From: Bacteroidaceae bacterium
GTDB lineage: Bacteria; Bacteroidota; Bacteroidia; Bacteroidales; Bacteroidaceae
Assembly: GCA_017442185.1 (NCBI GenBank)
Contig: JAFSAT010000021.1
Location: forward strand, 1-64,000
Direction: 5' to 3'
DNA: 64,000 nucleotides
In this document: positions 51,036 to 59,228 of the stretch, one piece after another
How positions within the stretch are numbered: position 1 is the stretch's first letter
Layout of the letters: each line of letters begins with the position of its first letter
The notes under the pieces: generated by a model
What the model saw: the letters and a program-made list of their open reading frames with translations, nothing else
Told to the model about the DNA's origin: nothing
Database searches by the model: none
Program-made: the position numbers and the translations under genes

Positions 51036-52340
51036 TCATTTAAGATATCCAAGTTCGCGTGCAGCAACGTAAAGGTCATTACAACGTTCATCGCCATGCC
51101 ATGTATAATACCATGCAATCCAGCCGGGTTCAGGCTTGGCAGATGTATTCCCAACTTTTTCAAGTATTCTGTTTACCATCTCTATTTGTTCTTGGGTAGG
51201 AGAGTCGCATTGAAATCCCCAATATGGTTTTGCTCCGCTGCCGTCATCACACCAACAACCACACCAAACGCCTTGGATGTTTATGCCAAACGATTTTCTA
51301 TTTTCACACTTTAGCCATTGCCCCCATTTAGGCATAAGCAAATCCCTCCATGTGTCGATTTGCTCCTTACCGATTGAAGTTTGCAAATTCTCAAGACCTG
51401 AAATAAGTTTTTGAACCTCTTGTCTCTTATTTTCAATGGTTTTCCATTGCTCAATCAGAGGCTTGTCAGCATCAATCAACTGCTCACGCAAGAATTCTAC
51501 TATCTCCATAACCAATTTATGATTTAATCTATTATTAAAAACACCTTTTAAAAAATCCACAAATTGAATAATCGCTGAACGTAATAAACACTCATCGACA
51601 GGAATTAACGATAAACATCTATTCTCTAACCAATTTATAAAATCCAAATCAAGAATAACAGTCCGAGGAGTAAATTTTTGTCGGAAGTCTTTATTACAAT
51701 CTTTGCAAAGCGGAGATGCTTCTCCGGAATCACACAAACAACTGTACTCATCTTTATAACACCTCTGTTCACGATTGGGAGCCTTCCAATCCTTTGGAAG
51801 ATACCAAACAGATTGCTTTATGTGGTCAAAAAACAACCTATCGACATAATCAGGTAGTACTACTATAAATATTCTATCATCCGGATAGCCGGAATCCTTC
51901 ATTTTTTGAATATAACGAGCTATCTGATTACGTCGGAAAGGGGCACCTTTCAGTTTATTTTCTATTATAATTGTGTATTTGCCTTCTTCCCACACTTTGA
52001 CATCAATTCTATCTCTCTCTGCTTTAATTGACGGACTTTTTATCCATTTTGAATCAAACCCGCAATTCACTAAAAATTCTTCGATGAATGAACGACATAG
52101 AATATAATCGTTGCCTATTTTGTAATTAAATATCAACGAAACGATTCTGCTTGTCAAAGTTTCTTTAACACCTACAATATCAAGTAAATTCAATTGATAC
52201 GGAGGTCTATATTCAGAGCTTTTTATTAAATTATTTAATTTGTTTGATAATGAAAGATACGAACAGATTTCATCTTTCATCACCCCCTCATAAACATTCA
52301 GCAATTCAAATATTTTTTTTACTCTGTTTAGTTCAGACAT
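51036..52340 (-). CDS. PD-(D/E)XK nuclease-superfamily protein
   Basis: A 434-residue protein resembling the PDDEXK_4 family. The catalytic core is RDRIDVKVWEEG (Asp near residue 112) and YTIIIENKLKGAP (ExK near 125), followed by QIARYIQKM. After it comes a Cys-rich insert (CYKDEYSCLCDSG, PLCKDC; about 194-218), possibly a zinc site. The C-terminal part (about 340-434) has WCGCWCDDG. No partner gene is adjacent on the same strand. It lies immediately outside the right attachment repeat, in accessory DNA. A defence role is possible but unproven. Confidence 0.72.
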   Translation of the reverse strand: MSELNRVKKIFELLNVYEGVMKDEICSYLSLSNKLNNLIKSSEYRPPYQLNLLDIVGVKETLTSRIVSLIFNYKIGNDYILCRSFIEEFLVNCGFDSKWIKSPSIKAERDRIDVKVWEEGKYTIIIENKLKGAPFRRNQIARYIQKMKDSGYPDDRIFIVVLPDYVDRLFFDHIKQSVWYLPKDWKAPNREQRCYKDEYSCLCDSGEASPLCKDCNKDFRQKFTPRTVILDLDFINWLENRCLSLIPVDECLLRSAIIQFVDFLKGVFNNRLNHKLVMEIVEFLREQLIDADKPLIEQWKTIENKRQEVQKLISGLENLQTSIGKEQIDTWRDLLMPKWGQWLKCENRKSFGINIQGVWCGCWCDDGSGAKPYWGFQCDSPTQEQIEMVNRILEKVGNTSAKPEPGWIAWYYTWHGDERCNDLYVAARELGYLK

Positions 52341-52382
52341 ATTGTTATAACACTTTTACTTGAAAAATGAATTTTGGTAGAT

Positions 52383-52499
52383 TTATTTTATTAAATCACA
52401 AAGAAAATTTATAATGTTGAATCTATCACACACTGTTTTCTCGGCTTTTTCTTTACTCGACCATAATGGTTCTATCGGCTCTGCATCGTTGCCATTCAT
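52383..52499 (-). CDS. Possible 38-residue small ORF
   Basis: A frame from ATG 52499 to TAA: 38 hydrophilic residues with an acidic N terminus (MNGNDAEPIEPLWSSKEKAE). Amino-acid composition looks protein-like, but it has no recognisable relative. It could be the remnant of a longer gene. Weak evidence. Confidence 0.25.
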   Translation of the reverse strand: MNGNDAEPIEPLWSSKEKAEKTVCDRFNIINFLCDLIK

Positions 52500-52819
52500 C
52501 AGTTTATTTCGTTAAAAATCAAATGTCTTATACAGCTCACATTGAAGTATGCAGTGTTTTTTCGTTTTTTGACGTGTTCAATCTTTTGCTGTGAGCCATG
52601 TAATGATGAATCTCCGAAACATATCTCTTTTCGCGGCAAAAGTATAGAAAAAATGCGAATTATGTGGGCATAGGTATCATTGTTTATGAAATCAAGTATC
52701 ATTTATGATGAGACTTTCTTTTAATATGGATGCGATGGAGACCTTATATAATATGAGAATATTGATATATTAACAACCGATTAATAGATTTTATCAATAA
52801 AGCCATAGATTTAATCGTT

Positions 52820-52849
52820 TTGATAAATAACTAATAAGGCTTATTTTTG
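52820..52849 (+). promoter_or_regulatory. Thioredoxin promoter
   Basis: TTG at 52820-52822, a 19-base spacer and TATTTTTG at 52842-52849, 38 bases before the thioredoxin ATG. It is a full consensus match. Confidence 0.75.
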
Positions 52850-52887
52850 CACCGAAAGAAATATGAACACTTTAAATACAATAAATT

Positions 52888-53244
52888 ATGGCAACAATAA
52901 ATTTAACAAAAGATGGCTTTGAGAAAAGAATATCCAGCATAGAGAGTATGGAAAATAGTTGGCAATACTTAGGTGACAAACCCGCCGTAATTGATTTTTA
53001 TGCTTCGTGGTGCGGCCCCTGCAAAATGCTTTCTCCCATTCTTGAAGATTTATCTGAGGAGTATTCGGGGAAAATAGACATATACAAAGTAAATGTAGAC
53101 AGCGAAGAGGAACTATCTGCTTTATTCGGAATCAGAAGTGTACCGACACTGCTTTTCATTCCAATGCACGGACAACCGCAAAAAGCCGTTGGAGTACCGT
53201 CCAAGCAACAGCTAAAAAACATTTTTGAAGATTTTTTGCTGTAA
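52888..53244 (+). CDS. trxA: Thioredoxin
   Basis: A 118-residue thioredoxin with the active site ASWCGPCKM (near residues 36-44) and cis-Pro SVPTLLF (near 88). It reduces cytoplasmic disulfides. It is slightly longer than E. coli Trx because of an N-terminal helix. It lies 84 bases before the CoA-disulfide reductase fusion in the same direction, and the two are probably co-transcribed. Confidence 0.95.
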   Translation: MATINLTKDGFEKRISSIESMENSWQYLGDKPAVIDFYASWCGPCKMLSPILEDLSEEYSGKIDIYKVNVDSEEELSALFGIRSVPTLLFIPMHGQPQKAVGVPSKQQLKNIFEDFLL

Positions 53245-53328
53245 CATCAAGGCAATATGCAACAAACAGCTAAAAACAAATCAAATAAACGTCGACTCAT
53301 TAATTAAAACCCAAAGACATATTAAAAT

Positions 53329-55797
53329 ATGAAAGCCAATTTAAATAAAAAATATATCATAATAGGCGGTGTAGCCGGTGGTGCCACAGCCGCTGCACGC
53401 ATACGCAGAAATTCCGAACAGGCAAACATTATTCTTTTTGAGAAAGGTGAACACATCTCATACGCCAACTGTGGTTTACCATATTACATTGGAGGTGTAA
53501 TCGAAGAGCGCGAGCGCCTGTTTGTTCAAACCCCCGAAGCATTCGGCAAACGATTCAATATAGATGTACGGGTAAATAGCGAGGTAACAAGCATTGAGCC
53601 TGACAAGAAGTTGATACATGTATGCACATCCGACGGACGCGAATATACAGAATCGTACGACAAACTTCTGCTCTCTCCGGGAGCTTCACCTGTGCGCCCC
53701 CCTTTGCCCGGTATTGACAGCGAGGGAATATTCACCCTTCGCAACGTTGCCGACACGGACAGAATCAAAAACTACATGCAACAACATCAAGTAAAACGAG
53801 CGGTAATAGTGGGTGGCGGATTCATAGGCATGGAGATGGCAGAAAACATACATCATAGCGGTGCAGAGGTGATGGTTGTTGAGATGGCCGATCAAGTGAT
53901 GACACCCATCGACTTCTCGATGGCATCCATAGTTCACCAACATCTGCAAGAAAAAGGCATACAGTTATATCTGAATCAAGCAGTGGAATCCTTCACACGC
54001 GAAGGCGGAACGGTGAAAGTAAAACTTAAATCAGGTATCGAAATAGAAGCAGACCTTGTTCTGCTCTCGATAGGAGTACGCGCTCGAACAGAATTGGCCC
54101 GAGGAGCCGGCCTAAGATTGGGAGAGATGCAGGGTATTTATGTGAATGAATTTTTGCAGACATCAGACGAATCCATCTATGCAGTTGGTGACGCCATCGA
54201 ATACCCCCATCCCATAACCGGAAAGCCTTGGTTAAATTTTCTTGCAGGGCCGGCAAACCGACAGGCTCGCATCGTTGCAGACAACATGGTATTCGGGAAC
54301 ACACAGACATACGAAGGCTCTATCGGCACATCCATAGCCAAGGTTTTTGACCTTACCATAGCCTCGACAGGCCTTCCTGCCAAACGGCTTAAACAGATGA
54401 ACATTCCATATCTCTCGACAACCATACATGCAGGCTCGCACGCAGGCTACTATCCCGGAGCCTTGCAAATGGATATTAAGATAACCTTCTCGCCAAGCGA
54501 CGGAGTGCTGTACGGAGCACAGATTGTGGGATATGATGGAGTTGACAAACGTATCGACCAATACTCCCTTGCCATAAAAAACAGAGCCACGATAGAAAGC
54601 CTCACCAGACTTGAACACGCCTATGCACCACCTTTCTCTTCGGCCAAAGACCCTGTGGCAATATCGGGGTACGTAGCCGGAAACATTCTGAGCGGCAAGA
54701 TGACGCCACTTTATTGGCGAGATATGCAAAAAGCCGACCCCTCAAAAGTGACTCTTGTGGATGTTCGCACGCCCGATGAGGCAGCACTTGGAAGCATCCC
54801 GGGAGCAGTGAACATCCCCTTGGACGATTTGCGCGAACGAATGAACGAAATCCCCAGAGACCAACCCATATACCTCTTTTGCGAAGTAGGCTTACGCGGT
54901 TACTTAGCCTCCAACATTTTGAAAGGGCATGGATATAAAAATGTATACAATCTCATCGGAGGTCTTAAAACATACGAAACAGCAACCAAACCTATCGCTG
55001 CTCCCACAAAAACAACCGACGCTGAGAAAAAAGATTGTGACAGAATAAATGCAATCTCGGCAGAAGCAACTGTAATACGAGTGGATGCTTGCGGAATCCA
55101 ATGCCCCGGCCCTATACTGAAATTGAAGAGACAGATGGAATCCCTACAATCGGGACAACAGATTGAGGTTCGCTCCACCGACGCAGGTTTTCCACGCGAT
55201 GCAGAATCATGGTGTAATACCACAGGAAATAAATTCATAAGCAGGCGCACAGAGAAAGGAATACATTATGTTCTGATAGAAAAATCGACATCTTGCGACA
55301 CAAAAACCGAAAGAGAGACAAGCTCGGATAAAGGCAAAACTTTTATCCTCTTCAGCGACAATCTCGACAAAGCGTTAGCAACCTTTGTGCTGGCCAACGG
55401 AGCGGCTGCAACAGGCAAGAAAGTGTCAATATTCTTCACATTCTGGGGACTGAACGCCATAAAGAAGCAACAAAAGCCAAAAGTGAAAAAAGACTTTTGG
55501 GGGCGTATGTTCGGATGGATGCTGCCGTCCGACTCCACAAGGTTATCTCTTTCACAAATGAACATGATGGGCATAGGTGCCAAAATGATGCGTTTTTTAA
55601 TGAAGCGCAAAGGAGTGGAATCGTTGGAAAGCCTGCGCCGACAGGCCATTGACAACGGAGTAGAATTCATTGCCTGCCAAATGTCAATGGATGTAATGGG
55701 AATAAAACAAGAGGAGCTGCTCGATGGAGTTACAATAGGCGGTGTCGCCACCTACATGGAGAGAGCCGAGCAGGCCAACGTAAACTTATTCATCTGA
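53329..55797 (+). CDS. CoA-disulfide reductase-rhodanese-TusA-DsrE fusion
   Basis: An 822-residue cytoplasmic fusion. Residues 1-450 are a FAD/NAD(P)H CoA-disulfide reductase: GGVAGGATAAAR, redox Cys48 in SYANCGLPY, and a dimerisation domain. Residues about 465-555 are a rhodanese with Cys518 in LFCEVGLRG. Residues about 583-655 are TusA, with Cys588 and Cys592 in DACGIQCPGP. Residues about 668-822 are DsrE-like (FILFSDNLDKALATFVLANG). It could reduce CoA polysulfides and pass sulfane sulfur from rhodanese to TusA to DsrE. Thioredoxin precedes it and OxyR and a TauE-type exporter follow. Confidence 0.93.
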   Translation: MKANLNKKYIIIGGVAGGATAAARIRRNSEQANIILFEKGEHISYANCGLPYYIGGVIEERERLFVQTPEAFGKRFNIDVRVNSEVTSIEPDKKLIHVCTSDGREYTESYDKLLLSPGASPVRPPLPGIDSEGIFTLRNVADTDRIKNYMQQHQVKRAVIVGGGFIGMEMAENIHHSGAEVMVVEMADQVMTPIDFSMASIVHQHLQEKGIQLYLNQAVESFTREGGTVKVKLKSGIEIEADLVLLSIGVRARTELARGAGLRLGEMQGIYVNEFLQTSDESIYAVGDAIEYPHPITGKPWLNFLAGPANRQARIVADNMVFGNTQTYEGSIGTSIAKVFDLTIASTGLPAKRLKQMNIPYLSTTIHAGSHAGYYPGALQMDIKITFSPSDGVLYGAQIVGYDGVDKRIDQYSLAIKNRATIESLTRLEHAYAPPFSSAKDPVAISGYVAGNILSGKMTPLYWRDMQKADPSKVTLVDVRTPDEAALGSIPGAVNIPLDDLRERMNEIPRDQPIYLFCEVGLRGYLASNILKGHGYKNVYNLIGGLKTYETATKPIAAPTKTTDAEKKDCDRINAISAEATVIRVDACGIQCPGPILKLKRQMESLQSGQQIEVRSTDAGFPRDAESWCNTTGNKFISRRTEKGIHYVLIEKSTSCDTKTERETSSDKGKTFILFSDNLDKALATFVLANGAAATGKKVSIFFTFWGLNAIKKQQKPKVKKDFWGRMFGWMLPSDSTRLSLSQMNMMGIGAKMMRFLMKRKGVESLESLRRQAIDNGVEFIACQMSMDVMGIKQEELLDGVTIGGVATYMERAEQANVNLFI

Positions 55798-56207
55798 TTG
55801 GAAACAGTTTTGATATTTCTTGGAAATGGCGTATATTCGCATCGTTGTTCAGACTTATCAGAATAGATTATTGAGTAGATATTCTTTCTCTATCTTTTGG
55901 AAGCTACATATATATAACCTCTGCAAGATAAGAAAGAATATATAGAAGCTGTTTAAATTTATATGGCTAAATTTTTATGGAGCAAAAATAGGATGTTTAT
56001 TTATTCTTTAAAGACGCATGGCGAGCCAAGCAACCGCAAAAAAGAGATAAACAGACAGTTTTGAATATAAAAATGGCGAAACAAATAATAGAGTTTCTTT
56101 TAAGAAAATATTTTTTGGAAATTCAAACAGCTTCTTACTCATGATTATTCTCAAATAGTTCAAAAATAAATTCCAAACAGTTTCTAAACAGAATCATTAA
56201 AATTTGT
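55798..56207. other. Intergenic gap occupied by a family A repeat
   Basis: About 410 bases between the sulfur-fusion gene and oxyR. No gene is seen. Most of it is the repeat at 55943-56137; further AAACAGTTTCT-like motifs occur at 55800-55810 and near 56175. Confidence 0.6.
55943..56137 (+). repeat. Dispersed repeat family A, full copy 1
   Basis: About 195 bases bounded by TAGAAGCTGTTTAAATTTAT and the inverse AAATTCAAACAGCTTCTTA. It aligns over its whole length with the copy at 63067-63262 (shared inner stretches such as CAAAAATAGGATGTTTAT and TTTTGAATATAAAAATGG). It has no coding frame of note. Confidence 0.8.
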
Positions 56208-57134
56208 ATGACACTTCAACAGATGGAATATATTGTGGCTGTTGACAAATATCGTCACTTTGCACGTGCCGCCGAATCGTGTGGCATCACACAATCCACG
56301 CTATCTTCTTTAATACAGAAATTAGAAACAGAATTGGATGTAACGATTTTCGACCGTAACAGCCACCCGATTAAACCTACAAAGTTAGGCGAAGAGATTA
56401 TCAATCAAGCGAAGGTGTTGCTTTTCAATGTATCGCAGATAGAGGAGCTTGTCTCTGCACACAAAGGAGAATCAACAGGCAAAGTGCGCATGGGCATAGC
56501 ACCTACCATTGCACCATATATTCTTCCGAAAATGTTCAAGCACCTCTCCAAAGAACATCCCGACATAGACCTCTATGTCGAAGAAGCCCGCATAGCAACA
56601 ATCATAAAAAAATTAGAACGCGGCGAGCTTGATCTTGCTCTGCTTGCAACACCCTTGAATAACAGCGAACTTTTAGAGATACCCATCTATACGGAACACT
56701 TCGTTGCGTATGTCTCACCAAACGAGAAAATGTATCAACACAAGGTGCTGGACACATCCGCACTGCCGGTTGAAAGCATTTGGGTGCTACGCGAGGGCTA
56801 TTGCCCCAATCGCGGTATTTTTCCGTTTTGTCAATCAAACGGCGGAAAGCGTGCAACATACGAGGCCGGAAGCATCGAGACACTTGTCAAAATTGTAGAT
56901 GAGAATGGAGGCTACACAATTATTCCCGAGTTGCACGTTCCACTGCTTCATCGCAGCCAACAAAACCATATCAGGCATTTGCACAATCCACAACCGGCAC
57001 GCGAGATTGCTTTTGTTATACGTCGCGACTATGTACGCGAGCGCCTGCTCAATATATTGGTGGATGCAATAAAAACCGTAATTCCACAAAATATGATTTA
57101 CGAAAGACTGAAAAAATTCACGATAAAACTATAA
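56208..57134 (+). CDS. oxyR: Peroxide-sensing regulator OxyR
   Basis: A 308-residue LysR-type regulator. The N-terminal helix-turn-helix is at about 1-60 (HFARAAESCGITQSTLSSLI). The effector domain contains Cys199 and Cys208, nine residues apart, in EGYCPNRGIFPFC, the same spacing as the redox switch of E. coli OxyR. It is thus a peroxide sensor controlling genes such as rubrerythrin and catalase. The TauE-type gene starts 31 bases after its stop. Confidence 0.93.
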   Translation: MTLQQMEYIVAVDKYRHFARAAESCGITQSTLSSLIQKLETELDVTIFDRNSHPIKPTKLGEEIINQAKVLLFNVSQIEELVSAHKGESTGKVRMGIAPTIAPYILPKMFKHLSKEHPDIDLYVEEARIATIIKKLERGELDLALLATPLNNSELLEIPIYTEHFVAYVSPNEKMYQHKVLDTSALPVESIWVLREGYCPNRGIFPFCQSNGGKRATYEAGSIETLVKIVDENGGYTIIPELHVPLLHRSQQNHIRHLHNPQPAREIAFVIRRDYVRERLLNILVDAIKTVIPQNMIYERLKKFTIKL

Positions 57135-57165
57135 AAGATACGGAGAGGCGTATATCATTAATCAC

Positions 57166-57888
57166 ATGATGACCACACTGCTGCTTATACTGACGCTCGC
57201 CATGTGCGCAAGTCTCATTCAAAGAGTGAGCGGATTCGGCTTCGGTATTTTCGTAATGATGTTCTTTCCCTATATCCTTCCCTCCTATTCTGTTTCAACA
57301 ACACTGTCGGGAGTACTGGCCGGCACCACAGCCCTTATAATCGCCATACAAGGATGGCGCCACATACAATGGCGGCTTATGATGCCGCTGCTTGCGGTGA
57401 ACATCGCAGTCTCTTTCATAGCCATAGAGTACATGTCTTCATTAGCCGATGGCACAATAAAGAAATGCTTCGGCGCAATGTTCATAGCAATAGCAATCTA
57501 TTTTCTGCTTCGCGGAAACAAGGCTCATGTTCCGCAAACATGGTGGATAAAAGGAGGGCTTGGTGCACTAAGCGGCGTAATGGGCGGAATGTTTGCAATG
57601 CCCGGGCCGCCGCTGGTGCTTTACTGCATAAGCCACATTAACGACAAAAAAGAGTATATTGCAACGTTGCAAGCCTTTTCGGTGATACTCAACATTTTCT
57701 ACACGATATTTCGCGCCAAGGTTGGCTTTTTCGACGACGAAATGCCACTGTGGTGGTGCGCAGGAGTGTCGGGTGCACTGATAGGTACAGCCATCGGCAA
57801 ACGCATCATGGAGCGCATAAACGGCGAAGTCCTGAAAAGGATAATATATGCCATGCTTCTCATCAGCGGAACTGCCGCCATGGTGTAA
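57166..57888 (+). CDS. TauE/SafE-family (TSUP) exporter
   Basis: A 240-residue inner membrane protein with about seven hydrophobic helices and two TSUP half-repeats: VSGFGFGIFVMMFFP in the first and ALSGVMGGMFAMPGPPLVLY in the second. TSUP proteins export sulfite, sulfoacetate or other sulfur organics. Beside a sulfur-transfer enzyme and OxyR, export or uptake of a sulfur anion is a reasonable inference. A perfect AT-rich hairpin (57895-57923) follows. Confidence 0.85.
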   Translation: MMTTLLLILTLAMCASLIQRVSGFGFGIFVMMFFPYILPSYSVSTTLSGVLAGTTALIIAIQGWRHIQWRLMMPLLAVNIAVSFIAIEYMSSLADGTIKKCFGAMFIAIAIYFLLRGNKAHVPQTWWIKGGLGALSGVMGGMFAMPGPPLVLYCISHINDKKEYIATLQAFSVILNIFYTIFRAKVGFFDDEMPLWWCAGVSGALIGTAIGKRIMERINGEVLKRIIYAMLLISGTAAMV

Positions 57889-57894
57889 AAAGTT

Positions 57895-57923
57895 AGATTT
57901 TTCTTAAACCTTAAGAAAAATCT
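57895..57923. terminator. 13-bp convergent terminator
   Basis: AGATTTTTCTTAA and TTAAGAAAAATCT around an ACC loop, between the converging TauE-type and DUF5009-type genes. It overlaps the last seven codons of the latter. Confidence 0.6.
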
Positions 57924-59019
57924 TATGCTTGTAAAGAAAATACAAAAACATCCAACATACTGCAATATATGACAACCAATAGAGAACCGAATACCACGAA
58001 TCGGGAAAAAGCGATATCAGCCCTCCGAAAAAAGCCTTTGCAGGCTTCCCAAAATCAAAGAATTGCTGTGCAAGATATATAGTGATAGAATTCATGCCTA
58101 CCACTTTAAAGAAAAAAGCCCATCGTCGCCACTGCAACACATCAACAATAAAATAGAAAAGAGCAAAAAGACCCATTGAAAGGCCGCCGGCAAGGCAAAC
58201 AAAAGAGCTGCTCCACAGATTTTTATTTACAGGCAAAAGAAAATTCCAAAGCAGTCCCAAAGCAATCAAAAGCAACGAGACACAAACAAGGGCGCCTGCC
58301 CTTTCATATCCCGAAAATCTTTTACTCGACATAATAAATTTTCCGGTAAAAATTCCCAACATAGCAGTAACAATGGCCGGGAGTGTAGAAAGCAATCCTT
58401 CGGGGTCGTGTATAGTATTATGCAACCTGCCCGGAAGCAACATTCTATCGACATATCCCACAACACTCCCCTCCATAGACAAACCCGATGCACCATTAGC
58501 ATCGGGAGCTGTAACAAAAGCAAGCAAAGCCCAATATCCAAGCAATATAACAACAGAGAGCAATATGCACCGGCGCCAACCCAGCCACATGTATAAAAGT
58601 GCAGCAAACATCCATGCCGCCCCTATACGCCCAAGCACACTTGCATAGCGCAAATTTTCAAAATCAAATTGAAGAAAACCATTATATATCATTCCCATAA
58701 AGATAAGCATAATGCCACGACGTACTATTCTCAGAATAATACGAGAATCGCTACATCCTAAACTACGTTGCTTCGACAAAGAGAAAGGGAAAGATACACC
58801 GGCCAAAAAAAGAAACAATGGAAAAATCAAATCCTCAAAGGCAAAGCCATCCCACGCAACATGAAGCATCTGAGCCCCACACTTCTCAAACAAAGAACCC
58901 GGCAACAAAGTACCCAGACAAAGAAAAAGGGCATCACCACCCATGATAAAAAACATATCAAATCCACGCAAAGCATCAAGAGACTGCAAGCGAGTATTAA
59001 TTTTTGTATCATCTTTCAT
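57904..59019 (-). CDS. DUF5009/heparan acetyltransferase-like membrane protein
   Basis: A 371-residue membrane protein with about ten helices. It begins with SLDALRGFDMFFIMGGDALF, the signature of DUF5009/NagX proteins, which relate to heparan-alpha-glucosaminide N-acetyltransferase. Such proteins may acetylate glucosamine in the envelope. A second motif GMNSITIYLAQQF is near the C terminus. The ATG at 59019 lies 40 bases after a TATATTCG promoter box (59059-59066, TTG at 59087-59089, 20-base spacer); the longer frame reaches into the promoter. Confidence 0.85.
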   Translation of the reverse strand: MKDDTKINTRLQSLDALRGFDMFFIMGGDALFLCLGTLLPGSLFEKCGAQMLHVAWDGFAFEDLIFPLFLFLAGVSFPFSLSKQRSLGCSDSRIILRIVRRGIMLIFMGMIYNGFLQFDFENLRYASVLGRIGAAWMFAALLYMWLGWRRCILLSVVILLGYWALLAFVTAPDANGASGLSMEGSVVGYVDRMLLPGRLHNTIHDPEGLLSTLPAIVTAMLGIFTGKFIMSSKRFSGYERAGALVCVSLLLIALGLLWNFLLPVNKNLWSSSFVCLAGGLSMGLFALFYFIVDVLQWRRWAFFFKVVGMNSITIYLAQQFFDFGKPAKAFFGGLISLFPDSWYSVLYWLSYIAVCWMFLYFLYKHKIFLKV

Positions 59020-59058
59020 AAAGACACCTTGATTATTACGTTTGCAAAATAGCACCAA

Positions 59059-59089
59059 CGAATATAGCAAAGATTTGCCATTTATGCAA
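59059..59089 (-). promoter_or_regulatory. Promoter of the DUF5009-type gene
   Basis: Minus strand: TTG at 59087-59089, a 20-base spacer and TATATTCG at 59059-59066. Confidence 0.65.
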
Positions 59090-59228
59090 ACACAAACAGT
59101 AACAAAACAATAAAAAAGTGACTAAACCCCAATTAAGAAGCTGTTTAAATTTATCAAAATTCTTTTTTATTGTTAAATTTGCACACTATATGCAAACAAA
59201 AAGAGATAGAGTGATTAAAAGTAAAGTA

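Larger units (their letters stand above)
52341..52887. other. Gene-poor accessory gap
   Basis: About 550 bases. It contains the weak small frame at 52383-52499 (-), a TACTTTTG box on the minus strand (52637-52644) and a distant inverted pair GCTCACA / TGTGAGC (near 52528 and 52588). The full thioredoxin promoter lies at 52820-52849 (+). The rest is A/T-rich with no recognisable gene, perhaps remains of a decayed one. Confidence 0.5.

Noticed and set aside
52499-52702. 67-codon minus-strand frame in the accessory gap
   Set aside because: It starts upstream of the only -7-like box in the gap and has no protein-like pattern.
59118-59228. Upstream extension of the MG2/Sel1 protein
   Set aside because: It covers the TAAATTTG box and has no signal peptide; the ATG at 59229 begins a proper signal peptide.
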